From Cytophagales bacterium (GTDB lineage Bacteria > Bacteroidota > Bacteroidia > Cytophagales > Cyclobacteriaceae), in NCBI GenBank assembly GCA_017303805.1, contig JAFLBQ010000007.1, positions 248,001-312,000 on the forward strand: a stretch of DNA of 64,000 nt, read 5' to 3'. The notes under the pieces were generated by a model. The model worked only from the letters and a program-made list of their open reading frames with translations. It searched no databases and was not told the origin of the DNA. Made by a program: the position numbers and the translations under genes. Positions 17,550 to 25,856 of this stretch are shown piece by piece (position 1 is the first letter of the stretch; every line of letters starts with the position of its first letter).

Positions 17550-17636
17550 ATGGCTGCCCTTTCCAAGACTGACCGCAAACTGTTGTTCTGGTTTATTGTG
17601 TTGCTTGCGTTGGCAATTGTGCCGTGGTTCGTATAG
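17550..17636 (+). CDS. Possible 28-residue single-pass membrane peptide
   Basis: A short frame starting at ATG 17550, with an in-frame stop only 9 bases upstream, encodes a basic N-terminus (MAALSKTDRK) followed by one hydrophobic helix of about 18 residues (LLFWFIVLLALAIVPWFV). It ends 4 bases before a strong inverted-repeat terminator. The amphipathic start plus single helix is typical of bacterial small membrane proteins. Translation is unproven and the frame could be chance. No ribosome-binding site is obvious, which is normal for this phylum. Confidence 0.4.
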   Translation: MAALSKTDRKLLFWFIVLLALAIVPWFV

Positions 17637-17640
17637 TTGT

Positions 17641-17683
17641 AAAATTTAAACGGGCTGCCTTAAAGACAACCCGTTTAAATTTT
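17641..17683. terminator. Strong bidirectional intrinsic terminator
   Basis: A perfect 14-base-pair inverted repeat has arms AAAATTTAAACGGG at 17641-17654 and CCCGTTTAAATTTT at 17670-17683, with a 15-base loop. Because the outer arm is A/T-rich on both sides, it can terminate transcription in either direction. It lies between the end of the minus-strand amidohydrolase gene (stop at 17699) and the end of the small plus-strand frame (stop at 17636). Confidence 0.8.
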
Positions 17684-17698
17684 GACTCAGCCTTCAGC

Positions 17699-18997
17699 TT
17701 AGCGCTTGTGGCCGTATTTATTCGAAAACCTATCGTAAAGTTCTTCCTGAATTCCCGGCAAGGCCACCAGCTTGCCCGAAATAAATGCGTGGCTAACTAC
17801 GTTGGTGCGGTAATCGAGGGCATCGCCTTTCGATACGAACAACGTGGCATCTTTGCCAACCTCAAGAGTGCCAACGCGATTGTCTATACCCAGGGCTTTG
17901 GCCGTATTAGAGGTAATAGTTTTTAAGGCATCTTCTTTACTTAACCCGTATGCGGCTGCGGTGCCGGCATAAAAGGCCAGGTTGCGGCCGCCATGCAGCG
18001 AGTTGTCGTTCGAGAGCGAAACGGTAACACCTGCCTGGGTTAAGAGAGCCGGAAGTTTGTACGGTAAATCCACATCATCATCATTACGGTCGGGTAGGTT
18101 GTGGGTGGCTGGTAAGATTACCGGGATATTATTTTCTTTTAAGAATTCACTTACCCACAAGGCTGCGGTACCGCTTATAACGGTAATCTTTTTTACACCG
18201 CTGCGCTGCGCAAACCGTACCGACTCGATTAACTCTTTAGAGGTATTGGCATGGATAAACAATGTTTTCTTTCCATCGAATAAACCTTGCATGGCTGCCA
18301 GTTTAAGGTTGGTTTCTTTGCTGGCCTGGTTCCCATAAGCAACCGATTCGCCAAAGAATTGTTCCAATTCGCCAACTTGTTTGTCATAATCTTTATTGGG
18401 CGATTCGGCAAACGTAAACGTGTTAAAGTCGAACTGGCGCCTGGTTATGGGTGGCCAGTTTAAATGAACGCCCACGTCCACGGTGTGGGCTGCATCTTCC
18501 CAATTCCAGCCTTCCATTTCCATTACCGATGACGTGCCCGAAATCAACCCGCCAGTAGGCGTGGCTTCGGCTAACAGCACTCCGTTAAACCGGTATGTTG
18601 GAATGTATTCGCTATCGGTATTGTATGAAATAATAGATCTTACATTGGGATTTATTTCGCCCCGCTCGTTATAATCGTTCATGGCACGAATGGCGCTTAC
18701 TTCCTGCAACCCAATTTGAGAGTTGGGAAGAATAAGCCCCGGGTACACGTGCTTACCGCTGATGTCGATCACTTCAAATTTGGAAAGATCAACCCGGGCA
18801 GTAGTTGCATCGGCCACGAGTGTAAGCTTACCTTTATCAAAAGCAATAATTGAATTTTGAATAACCTGGCCGTTGCCAATGTGGGCAACGCCTCCGGTAA
18901 GTGCAATGGGCTTGGCTTGAGGCTTAGCCGGAATGGGGGGCTGTGCGTAAGCAACTGTACTTAACACAACTAAAATTAGATATAGAAACTTCTTCAT
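17699..18997 (-). CDS. Secreted amidohydrolase-fold protein, likely catalytically degenerate
   Basis: A 432-residue protein with a signal peptide (residues 1-18, ending AYAQ) and an imidazolonepropionase-like amidohydrolase fold. A beta-sandwich start (GGVAHIGNGQVIQN) is followed by a TIM barrel that ends with GTLEVGKDATLFVSKGD. The normally invariant HxH after 'PGLID' is replaced: the sequence reads PGLILPNSQIG. The catalytic aspartate region reads SLSNDNSLHGGRN. It probably does not bind metal in the usual way. It follows the 1009-residue double-domain relative by 18 bases and is likely its partner. A strong terminator follows. Confidence 0.8.
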   Translation of the reverse strand: MKKFLYLILVVLSTVAYAQPPIPAKPQAKPIALTGGVAHIGNGQVIQNSIIAFDKGKLTLVADATTARVDLSKFEVIDISGKHVYPGLILPNSQIGLQEVSAIRAMNDYNERGEINPNVRSIISYNTDSEYIPTYRFNGVLLAEATPTGGLISGTSSVMEMEGWNWEDAAHTVDVGVHLNWPPITRRQFDFNTFTFAESPNKDYDKQVGELEQFFGESVAYGNQASKETNLKLAAMQGLFDGKKTLFIHANTSKELIESVRFAQRSGVKKITVISGTAALWVSEFLKENNIPVILPATHNLPDRNDDDVDLPYKLPALLTQAGVTVSLSNDNSLHGGRNLAFYAGTAAAYGLSKEDALKTITSNTAKALGIDNRVGTLEVGKDATLFVSKGDALDYRTNVVSHAFISGKLVALPGIQEELYDRFSNKYGHKR

Positions 18998-19015
18998 AGA
19001 AAGGTTCGTTACAGA

Positions 19016-22000
19016 TTAATGTTCGAAGTGTTCAAAGTGCTCCAGCGATTCTTCGCCCAGTACATCATCGCAATGGAAGATGGCTTGCGTGCGCGAGTCG
19101 GGGCGTTGTGTAGGGGCACCCGATTTTTTGGCATTCTTTAATTTCTGAATAAGCCGGGCCCGCTCGGCATTCAAGGCTTTATTATTCTCGGCATCTTTCT
19201 CTACATCAAAATAGATTTTGCCATCGATAATGGTTTTCTCGGGCTTGGCATAAACCGACAGCGGGTGATCGTTCCACACCACCACATCGGCAGACTTGCC
19301 GGGTTTAAGACTTCCCATCTGGTTATCCAGGTGCAACATTTTGGCCGGGTTAAGGGTTACCAGTTTCAGCGCCTCTTCTTCCGATAGATTGGCATACTTA
19401 ACCGACTTGGCGGCTTCCTGATTTAACCTGCGGCCCATTTCGGCATCATCAGAATTGATGGCCGTAAGCACCCCTTCGCGAACAAGAATGGCTGCGTTGT
19501 ATGGAATAGCATACCGAACTTCCCATTTGTAGTTCCACCAATCGGCAAACGTAGAGGCGGCCACACCGTGCTGCCGCATTTTATCAGCAACTTTATAACC
19601 TTCCAGAATGTGCGTAAACGTGTTGATCCGGAAGTTGAACTGCTCAGCCACCTTCATCATCATGTTGATTTCGGACTGCACGTAGGAGTGACACGTTATA
19701 AATCTTTTCTTGTTCATAATTTCCAACATGGCTTCATCGGCCAGATCTCTGCGTGGTTTAAGTGCATTGGTGCGATCCTTTAAAGGAATATTATTGTAGG
19801 CGCTTAACCGTTTTTCATATTCGCGGGCACTCGTAAAAGCATCTACATAAACCTGCTCTACGCCCATGCGGGTTTGTGGAAAACGGATGGAACTTGGGTT
19901 GCTGGTACGTTTTACGTTTTCACCCAACGCAAATTTGATAAAGCCATCGGCTCCCTGAATTTTTAAATTCTCGGGCGACTCGCCCCAGCGCAACTTAATT
20001 AATGCCGACTGGCCACCGATTGGGTTAGCAGAGCCGTGCAGTACCTGCACAGCCACTACGCCACCGGCCAGCGCGCGATAGATGTTTATATTTTCTGCAT
20101 CGAGGTTATCGCCAATGCGCACCATACCCGAGTTGGAGGCCACATCGTTGATGCTGGCCGCGCCAATGTGCGAGTGTTCGTCAATGATTCCTGGCGTAAC
20201 GTGCTTGCCGTTGGCATCTACTACCCGGGCACCCGGCTCGGTCAGGTTCTTGCCAATGCGGGCTATCTTTCCATCTTTTAACACTACATCGGCTCCTTGT
20301 AGTATGCCCTCACTTTCGTTGGTCCATACCGTAGCATTTTTGATTAGAATAGTTTCGGTTGTTGGAAGGGCCGGGTAGCCATGCGCGGTAAAAGGAAAAA
20401 TTATTTTGCCGAGCTCTTCTTTCTTTTCTGCCGGTGTGGGCTTGGACGCAGCTTTAGCTACATCGCCAGTGCGGGTGGCTGTCCACGTAATCCAGGTGCC
20501 ATCAATCAACTGGCCTTTCCCTTTCCATCCGGTGTTTTCGCTCCAACCAGAAAGCCGAATGTTTCCGGTGCTTTGTTTGGTGGGCTTAAAGCTGAGGGTA
20601 ATCAGATCTTTACTAAAGGTAGTAGTGGCATCGAATGCAGTTGTGTCGTTTACTTTTACTTTAGCCTTGTGGCTTCCGGGCTCACCGGTTACTTCCAAAA
20701 TAAAGTTTTGGTTAGAAAAACTCAGGTTATAGTTTCCACTGTAGTCTTTGGTGTCCAAAGGTTTGATTGAGAATAACTGACCTTGCACCCAGTTTTGATG
20801 TATGATGGTTTTTTCATCAAATAGTTTACCGGAGGTGATGATGAAGTTTGCCAGCAATCCTTTTTTAAGGCTTCCCACCTGGTCGTCCACTTTAAGAAGT
20901 TGTGCCGGTGTGGTGGTAAGCGCTTTGAGCGCACCCGCTTCGGTTAACCCGTTTTCAATAGCCTTGCGCACGTTGGCGAGGAAGTCAGAAGTTTTGCGCA
21001 GCGTATTAGTAGTTATGGCGAAAGTAACGCCATTCTTTTCCAGGGTGGCCAGGTTGGTAGGGGCAAGCTCCCAATGCTTCATATCGGCCAACGAAATACG
21101 TTCGGCATCAAACGGATCTTCCACATCGTAGGCTTCGGGGTAGTTTACCGGAACAACAAAAGCAGCTTTGGTAGCTTTAATTTCATTAATGCGTTTGTAT
21201 TCATCGCCCGCGCCCCGGATGATATATTGAACACCAAATTCATCACCAATTTTATCAGCCCGCAACGAGTTAGCCCAACTGGTAGCGGCAAACACTTGGG
21301 GTAATTTTTGAGTCTGAATCCAACCTTCGAGGGAGTTATCGGCAAACGGGCGTGGGTTCTGGCTGCCAAACCATTCTGCATCTAAATAAGTTTGGCGCAA
21401 CACGGCAATGCAACCCATTAACGAAGAAGGATAGTTTTGTGTGGACGAACCTTTTTCCAGTGAATAGTGGGCAGCCACTTTTTGACGGATGAGCGCGGTG
21501 TTGTCATTCTTCTCGGTTAGGGAAACAAAGGCCGAAGTACCGCGGGCAAGTCCATCGGCTTTAGAAGTAAGCACAGCACCAAAACCCTGCTTGCGCAGTT
21601 CATCGGCAGTTTTCGTATCAATACTAAATTCATCGGCCGCGTTGTAGTGCGCACGAATGGCCTGATTCGCATTATAAGCACCTTTGGTTTTGGATTCCAT
21701 TTGTTCCACACCACCAAAGCCACCGCCACGCGGGCGTTCGGGTTCCGCTAATCCATAGCTTGTAAATGCATCTACCAATGCCGGGTAAATGTATTTTCCT
21801 TTCAGGTCTATTACGGTGTATCCTTTCGGTACGGTAAGTCCGGTGCCAACCTGTTCAATGCGGCTGCCTTTAATAAGCAGGGTAGCATTTTGCAGGGTGG
21901 TTTGTGCATCTACCACAATGGTGGCATTGGTAAAAGCAAACAAGCCGGCCCGGTTGTCTTTTACATCGTTGCGCGGAAAGGTTTCCTGGGCCCAGGCCCC

Positions 22001-22045
22001 GCAACCAACGATAGCAAATAAGAATAGTAGCAATCGCTTCTTCAT
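19016..22045 (-). CDS. Secreted double amidohydrolase protein (degenerate N-half, intact C-half)
   Basis: A 1009-residue exported protein (signal peptide 1-19, ending AWAQ) made of two amidohydrolase folds. In the first (to about residue 420) the metal site is lost: PALVDAFTSYG replaces the HxH motif. An all-beta linker of about 130 residues follows. The second fold (from about 575) is intact, with HxH in TPGIIDEHSHIG, further histidines in FITCHSY and NTFTHILEGY, and the aspartate in AINSDDAEMGRR. It would hydrolyse an amide, possibly peptide-like, substrate in the periplasm. The C-terminus ends in an odd acidic/histidine tail (EHFEHFEH). It is first in a two-gene operon with the 432-residue relative. 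Confidence 0.82.
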   Translation of the reverse strand: MKKRLLLFLFAIVGCGAWAQETFPRNDVKDNRAGLFAFTNATIVVDAQTTLQNATLLIKGSRIEQVGTGLTVPKGYTVIDLKGKYIYPALVDAFTSYGLAEPERPRGGGFGGVEQMESKTKGAYNANQAIRAHYNAADEFSIDTKTADELRKQGFGAVLTSKADGLARGTSAFVSLTEKNDNTALIRQKVAAHYSLEKGSSTQNYPSSLMGCIAVLRQTYLDAEWFGSQNPRPFADNSLEGWIQTQKLPQVFAATSWANSLRADKIGDEFGVQYIIRGAGDEYKRINEIKATKAAFVVPVNYPEAYDVEDPFDAERISLADMKHWELAPTNLATLEKNGVTFAITTNTLRKTSDFLANVRKAIENGLTEAGALKALTTTPAQLLKVDDQVGSLKKGLLANFIITSGKLFDEKTIIHQNWVQGQLFSIKPLDTKDYSGNYNLSFSNQNFILEVTGEPGSHKAKVKVNDTTAFDATTTFSKDLITLSFKPTKQSTGNIRLSGWSENTGWKGKGQLIDGTWITWTATRTGDVAKAASKPTPAEKKEELGKIIFPFTAHGYPALPTTETILIKNATVWTNESEGILQGADVVLKDGKIARIGKNLTEPGARVVDANGKHVTPGIIDEHSHIGAASINDVASNSGMVRIGDNLDAENINIYRALAGGVVAVQVLHGSANPIGGQSALIKLRWGESPENLKIQGADGFIKFALGENVKRTSNPSSIRFPQTRMGVEQVYVDAFTSAREYEKRLSAYNNIPLKDRTNALKPRRDLADEAMLEIMNKKRFITCHSYVQSEINMMMKVAEQFNFRINTFTHILEGYKVADKMRQHGVAASTFADWWNYKWEVRYAIPYNAAILVREGVLTAINSDDAEMGRRLNQEAAKSVKYANLSEEEALKLVTLNPAKMLHLDNQMGSLKPGKSADVVVWNDHPLSVYAKPEKTIIDGKIYFDVEKDAENNKALNAERARLIQKLKNAKKSGAPTQRPDSRTQAIFHCDDVLGEESLEHFEHFEH

Positions 22046-22132
22046 AGGGTAACAAGTGAGTTAAGAATAGGGCTTAAAGTAGGCGGAAAGCGCAGGTACC
22101 CCAAACAAGATTTGGATGTACGGTTAAATCAA

Positions 22133-22162
22133 GGGTTGACCCGTTTAGCGTAACCAGGTTAC
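22133..22162. promoter_or_regulatory. Two adjacent palindromes in a divergent promoter region
   Basis: GGGTTGACCC (22133-22142) and GTAACCAGGTTAC (22150-22162) are perfect inverted repeats 7 bases apart, between the divergently transcribed amidohydrolase and VOC genes. They could be binding sites for a regulator of either gene. No regulator gene is adjacent, so the role is a guess. Confidence 0.3.
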
Positions 22163-22205
22163 CTACGAGATTCCTAAAAACTACGGACAGAACAATGGAG
22201 TTGAA

Positions 22206-22213
22206 TATATTTG
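22206..22213 (+). promoter_or_regulatory. TAnnTTTG-type -7 element upstream of the VOC lipoprotein gene
   Basis: TATATTTG fits the Bacteroidota -7 consensus exactly. It ends 21 bases before the ATG at 22235 and overlaps the alternative in-frame start at 22211, which argues for the later start. No clear TTG -33 element is seen at the usual distance. Confidence 0.4.
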
Positions 22214-22234
22214 ATTGATTATTCTCAAACTCCC

Positions 22235-22738
22235 ATGAATCTAAAAGTCGCAATTATATGCGGAGTGCTACTTGCAGCGGGCTGTACTCCCGGCCCTAAG
22301 CAGGCTATTTCTCCGCGCTTTAATCATGTTATGCTTTATGTTTCCAACCTGGAAAAATCGATTGACTTTTATACACGGGCATTCGATTTACAAGTAACCA
22401 ATAGGTTGGATACCCTGGTGGCCACACAACCCGATGGTAATAAATTAGTAAGACTGGTAAACATGGCCTTCCTTAAGTTTAAAAATCAGGATTTCGTTTT
22501 GGAGTTGTCGCAAAATAGTGTGGATACTACCAATCCCACTGCATTTCTCTTTCAGCATCTTGGAGTTGATGTGCAGGATATTGATGCAGCGTATCAACGA
22601 GCGCTTGATGCCGGGGCTGCAGTAATGGTGCCTGTGCGGGTTGTAAAAGCCAAAGGTATTGAAGCGAAGCAAGCATTTGTGGGCGGGCCCGATGGTGAGC
22701 GGGTGGAGTTGATGCAGATTGTTGCAGGGGAGTTTTAG
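22235..22738 (+). CDS. VOC (glyoxalase/bleomycin-resistance fold) lipoprotein
   Basis: A 167-residue protein with a lipoprotein signal (lipobox LAAGC, cysteine at residue 17). A single VOC module follows: 'FNHVMLYVSNLEKSIDFYTRAFDLQVTNRL' spans the first beta-alpha-beta unit, and the second unit has LGVDVQDIDAAYQRALDAGAAVMVPV. It ends with the metal-site-like glutamate in DGERVELMQI. VOC proteins bind metal and act on small electrophiles, but the substrate here is unknown. The ATG at 22235 is used because it gives the lipoprotein signal directly. It lies 51 bases before the TIR-domain gene on the same strand. Confidence 0.8.
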   Translation: MNLKVAIICGVLLAAGCTPGPKQAISPRFNHVMLYVSNLEKSIDFYTRAFDLQVTNRLDTLVATQPDGNKLVRLVNMAFLKFKNQDFVLELSQNSVDTTNPTAFLFQHLGVDVQDIDAAYQRALDAGAAVMVPVRVVKAKGIEAKQAFVGGPDGERVELMQIVAGEF

Positions 22739-22777
22739 AGAATATTTCAAAGCACAGTTTTCTTGTTTTAAGAGTTG

Positions 22778-22785
22778 TATATTTG
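22778..22785 (+). promoter_or_regulatory. TAnnTTTG-type -7 element abutting the TIR-HD gene start
   Basis: TATATTTG lies only 4 bases before the ATG at 22790. If used as a -7 element it would place the transcript start at or beside the start codon, giving a leaderless or nearly leaderless mRNA. Alternatively it is simply an AT-rich initiation region, and the gene is read from the VOC promoter upstream. Confidence 0.3.
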
Positions 22786-22789
22786 AATA

Positions 22790-25408
22790 ATGTCCTCCAT
22801 TCTTCCCGGCTTCGAGTACGACATCTTTATCTCTTATCGGCACAACGATAACCGTTCGGGTTGGGTTAGTGAATTTGTTAAGGCTTTGCAGGAAGAACTG
22901 GCCGCTACCATTAAAGAACCAATCTCGCTTTATTTTGATACGAATGCATATGATGGGTTGCTCGATACACATAACGTAGATAAGTCGCTGGAGCGCAAAC
23001 TGAGCAGCCTGATTTTTATACCGGTGCTTTCCCAAACGTATGCCGATACAAAATCCTTTGCCTGGAAAAATGAGTTCTGCGCCTACCGGAAGATGCTGCG
23101 CACCGATCCGATAGGGAAGGATATTAAGTTGATAAATGGAAATGTTACCAGCCGGATATTACCTATTCGAATTCATGATCTTGAAACCGAAGACAAAGCC
23201 CTGATTGAATCGGAGTTGGATTCGGTGTTGCGTTCTATTGACTTTATCTATCGCGAGCCTGGTGTGAACCGGCCGCTTACCGCCAACGATAAGCGCGAAC
23301 ATAATCTGGCTAAAACTTTTTACCGCGATCAGGTTAATAAAGTAGCTTATGCGGTTAAGGCCATCATTCAGTCGATCCGAAATCCAACAAAAGAAGTTGC
23401 TGTTGAATTTTCGAATGGGTTAACGGCACCTACTACCGAGCCGGCAAGAGCACTACAGCCCGATAATTCAGAAAAATCGGTGGCCGTACTTCCGTTTGCC
23501 AATCTTTCGCACGATCCGGCTCAGGAATATTTTGCAGATGGCATAACCGAGAATATTTTAATGCACCTGTCGGCCTTGCCCGGCTTTAGAGTTATCTCGC
23601 GCACCTCCGTTATGCGCTACAAAAAAACCACTAAGTCCGCTCCGGAAATTGCTGCTGAGTTGGGTGTAAAATATATTCTGGAAGGAAGCGCCCAGGCTCG
23701 CAAGGATAAAGTGCGGATTAATGTTCAATTGATTGATGCACAAAAGGATCAACCCATCTGGACTAAAATGTTTACCGAAAGCCTGGAGGATATTTTTGAA
23801 ATAGAAAATGCCGTAGCCGAGGTGGTGGCCGAACAACTAAAAGTATCATTGAGCCCGGAACAGAAGGAGCACTTTAATGCATTGCCAGCGCGCAACATGG
23901 AGGCCTACGATCAGTTTCTGAAAGGGCGGCATGCCTATAACCAATGGAACGTAGCGGGGTATAAGCTGGCATCGGAACATTTCAAAAAAGCAATTGAACT
24001 TGATGCTGACTTTAAGGAAGCGTATTCGTACCTCGCCAGTTCTTATTCGGCCCGCATGTCGTGGAATGGTGATCTATCGCCCACACAAGCCAAACCTGAC
24101 ATTATTAAATATCTGACCGAAGCAATCCAACGGGGAGCTACTGATAATGACTACGTAACCAATGCATTTGTTGCCTTCTTTATAGAGAAGAATTTTATAA
24201 ACGCGGAAAGAGCGTTGCTGCAAGCTATTGCTGTAAATGCCAACAATGCGCTCGCGCTTTATACTTACAGTTATGTGCTTAACATGATGGGCAGGTTTGA
24301 AGAGGCAGCCAACTGGGTTGAGGCGGCACAGAATATAGAGCCGGGTTCCATTGCTTGCTATAATTACCGGGCGTTGAGTCTTTATTTACGCTCGCGCTAC
24401 ACAGATGCACATGCCGTTTTGAACGAAGGCTTAAATGCTTTTCCCGGCACCCTGCGGTTCTATGATTTAAGCGGAAGGTTGTGTCTTACAACCGGCAATT
24501 TTCGTGAGGCGATAGAAATTTTAGAAAAAGGACTTAGTCTTTCCGAAGTACGGCCGCCTTCTATGGTTGCCTATCTGATTGTAGCTTATGCCAACCTGGG
24601 TAATTACGAAAAGCACCAGACCCTCCTAACGGAACTTCTTACGCGAAGCCAGGCGAACGAGAAAGGAGTGAACATTTACCTGGTACATGCATTTGCTGGT
24701 TTAAACAATGATGCCGAAGCGTTGCGCTATTACAACAAGGCTCAACAAACCAACGATGTGGATCTTATCTGGTGGCAGGTAGATCCATTGCTCACATCGG
24801 TGCGGAAATGGGCCGGTGGCGAAGGCACGAAATTTTCAGATGCCGAGAAGCATGTGCAAAACTTTTTGCAGGCCAATATGCCTAACCACGCATACCATAA
24901 TCTGGGCCACGTGCGCGATGTGGTGCAGGCGGTGCAAGTTATTGGCGAAGCCGAACAGGTAAGTGCAGATGAGTTAAAAGTACTGCGGTTGGCTGCGTGG
25001 CTGCACGACATTGGTTTTGTTAAATCGGCCAAAGACCACGAAGCCATTGGTGCGGAAATGGCGCGCGCGTTGTTACCACAATTTCATGTGCCAGAAGATA
25101 CCATTGATGTTATTGCAAACATGATTCTGGCCACCAAGCTGCCACAATCGCCCAGCACCAAACTCGAATCGATTTTATGCGATGCCGATTTGGATTATCT
25201 GGGGCGTACCGATTTTTTTGAAATCGGAGCAAAACTTTATGAAGAACTGAAGGCGGTGGGGGCGGTGGAAACGGAGCGCGAGTGGAACCTGGTGCAGCGC
25301 ACTTTTCTGCAATCACATAAATACCACACGGTGTTTAGTAAAACCCATCGCGAAGTTGAAAAGCAAAAGCATTTGGTGGCCATACAAGAAAAGTTGCAGG
25401 TTCGATAA
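22790..25408 (+). CDS. TIR domain / TolB-like / TPR / HD-phosphohydrolase fusion protein
   Basis: An 872-residue four-part protein. A TIR domain spans residues 8 to about 195 (YDIFISYRHND, then LIFIPVLSQTY). A TolB-N/FlgO-like domain at about 228-350 begins VAVLPFANLS and contains YFADGITENIL and YILEGSAQ. Tandem TPRs run from about 370 to 680. A C-terminal HD domain (about 695-872) carries HNLGH near 703-707, LHDIGF near 737 and DADLDYLG near 796, the metal-binding set of small HD phosphohydrolases. No transmembrane helix or signal is seen, so it is cytoplasmic. TIR domains can cleave NAD or act as adaptors, and HD domains hydrolyse phosphoesters or nucleotides. It could be a self-contained stress or defence switch; the function is inferred. 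Confidence 0.8.
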   Translation: MSSILPGFEYDIFISYRHNDNRSGWVSEFVKALQEELAATIKEPISLYFDTNAYDGLLDTHNVDKSLERKLSSLIFIPVLSQTYADTKSFAWKNEFCAYRKMLRTDPIGKDIKLINGNVTSRILPIRIHDLETEDKALIESELDSVLRSIDFIYREPGVNRPLTANDKREHNLAKTFYRDQVNKVAYAVKAIIQSIRNPTKEVAVEFSNGLTAPTTEPARALQPDNSEKSVAVLPFANLSHDPAQEYFADGITENILMHLSALPGFRVISRTSVMRYKKTTKSAPEIAAELGVKYILEGSAQARKDKVRINVQLIDAQKDQPIWTKMFTESLEDIFEIENAVAEVVAEQLKVSLSPEQKEHFNALPARNMEAYDQFLKGRHAYNQWNVAGYKLASEHFKKAIELDADFKEAYSYLASSYSARMSWNGDLSPTQAKPDIIKYLTEAIQRGATDNDYVTNAFVAFFIEKNFINAERALLQAIAVNANNALALYTYSYVLNMMGRFEEAANWVEAAQNIEPGSIACYNYRALSLYLRSRYTDAHAVLNEGLNAFPGTLRFYDLSGRLCLTTGNFREAIEILEKGLSLSEVRPPSMVAYLIVAYANLGNYEKHQTLLTELLTRSQANEKGVNIYLVHAFAGLNNDAEALRYYNKAQQTNDVDLIWWQVDPLLTSVRKWAGGEGTKFSDAEKHVQNFLQANMPNHAYHNLGHVRDVVQAVQVIGEAEQVSADELKVLRLAAWLHDIGFVKSAKDHEAIGAEMARALLPQFHVPEDTIDVIANMILATKLPQSPSTKLESILCDADLDYLGRTDFFEIGAKLYEELKAVGAVETEREWNLVQRTFLQSHKYHTVFSKTHREVEKQKHLVAIQEKLQVR

Positions 25409-25509
25409 TTCGGGTCCTCCACCATTAGGGAAACAAAATGCCCGGCTGCTATGAGGGATAAAATTTATTTTGAAGGTATTGTTCAATTGTGAAGTGAACG
25501 GGAATCCGT

Positions 25510-25815
25510 ATGAGGCAATTTGTGATTTTACTTGTAATTGTAATTGTGAGTACGCACTACTCCCTAAGCTCTAAAGGAAGTTCGGATTCTTTAAAGATTA
25601 CAGTCAGAGACACTGGCAACGGCATTCCCGATAAAATCAAAGACAAAATCTTTCAGCCCTTCTTTACCACCAAACCCACCGGGCAGGGAACGGGCCTCGG
25701 GTTGAGTTTAAGTTATGATATTATTTCAAAAGGGCATGCGGGGCAGCTTTACGTACTATCAAGCGAAGGGAGCGGCTCGGAATTTATCATTATACTACCC
25801 GTAAAAATAAGCTAA
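25510..25815 (+). pseudogene. Histidine-kinase remnant: signal-like leader joined to ATPase C-terminus
   Basis: A 101-residue frame. A hydrophobic leader (MRQFVILLVIVIVST, residues 1-15) runs within 30 residues into the last third of a GHKL ATPase domain: G1 box DTGNGIP, F box FQPFFTTK, G2 box GTGLGLSLSYDI. The N box, the dimerisation/phosphoacceptor domain and any sensor are missing, so it cannot be a kinase. The retained part closely matches the two full kinases just downstream. An internal deletion of a third such gene is the simplest explanation. A small expressed ATP-binding decoy cannot be excluded. Confidence 0.65.
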
Positions 25816-25856
25816 ACGATTCTTTTTGACCTCGCGAAGTATTAATACATTTATAA

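Noticed and set aside
22445-23035. A 196-codon minus-strand frame over the VOC and TIR genes
   Set aside because: It lies opposite two clear genes, shows no family motif, and spans their intergenic region without any start signals. It is a shadow frame.
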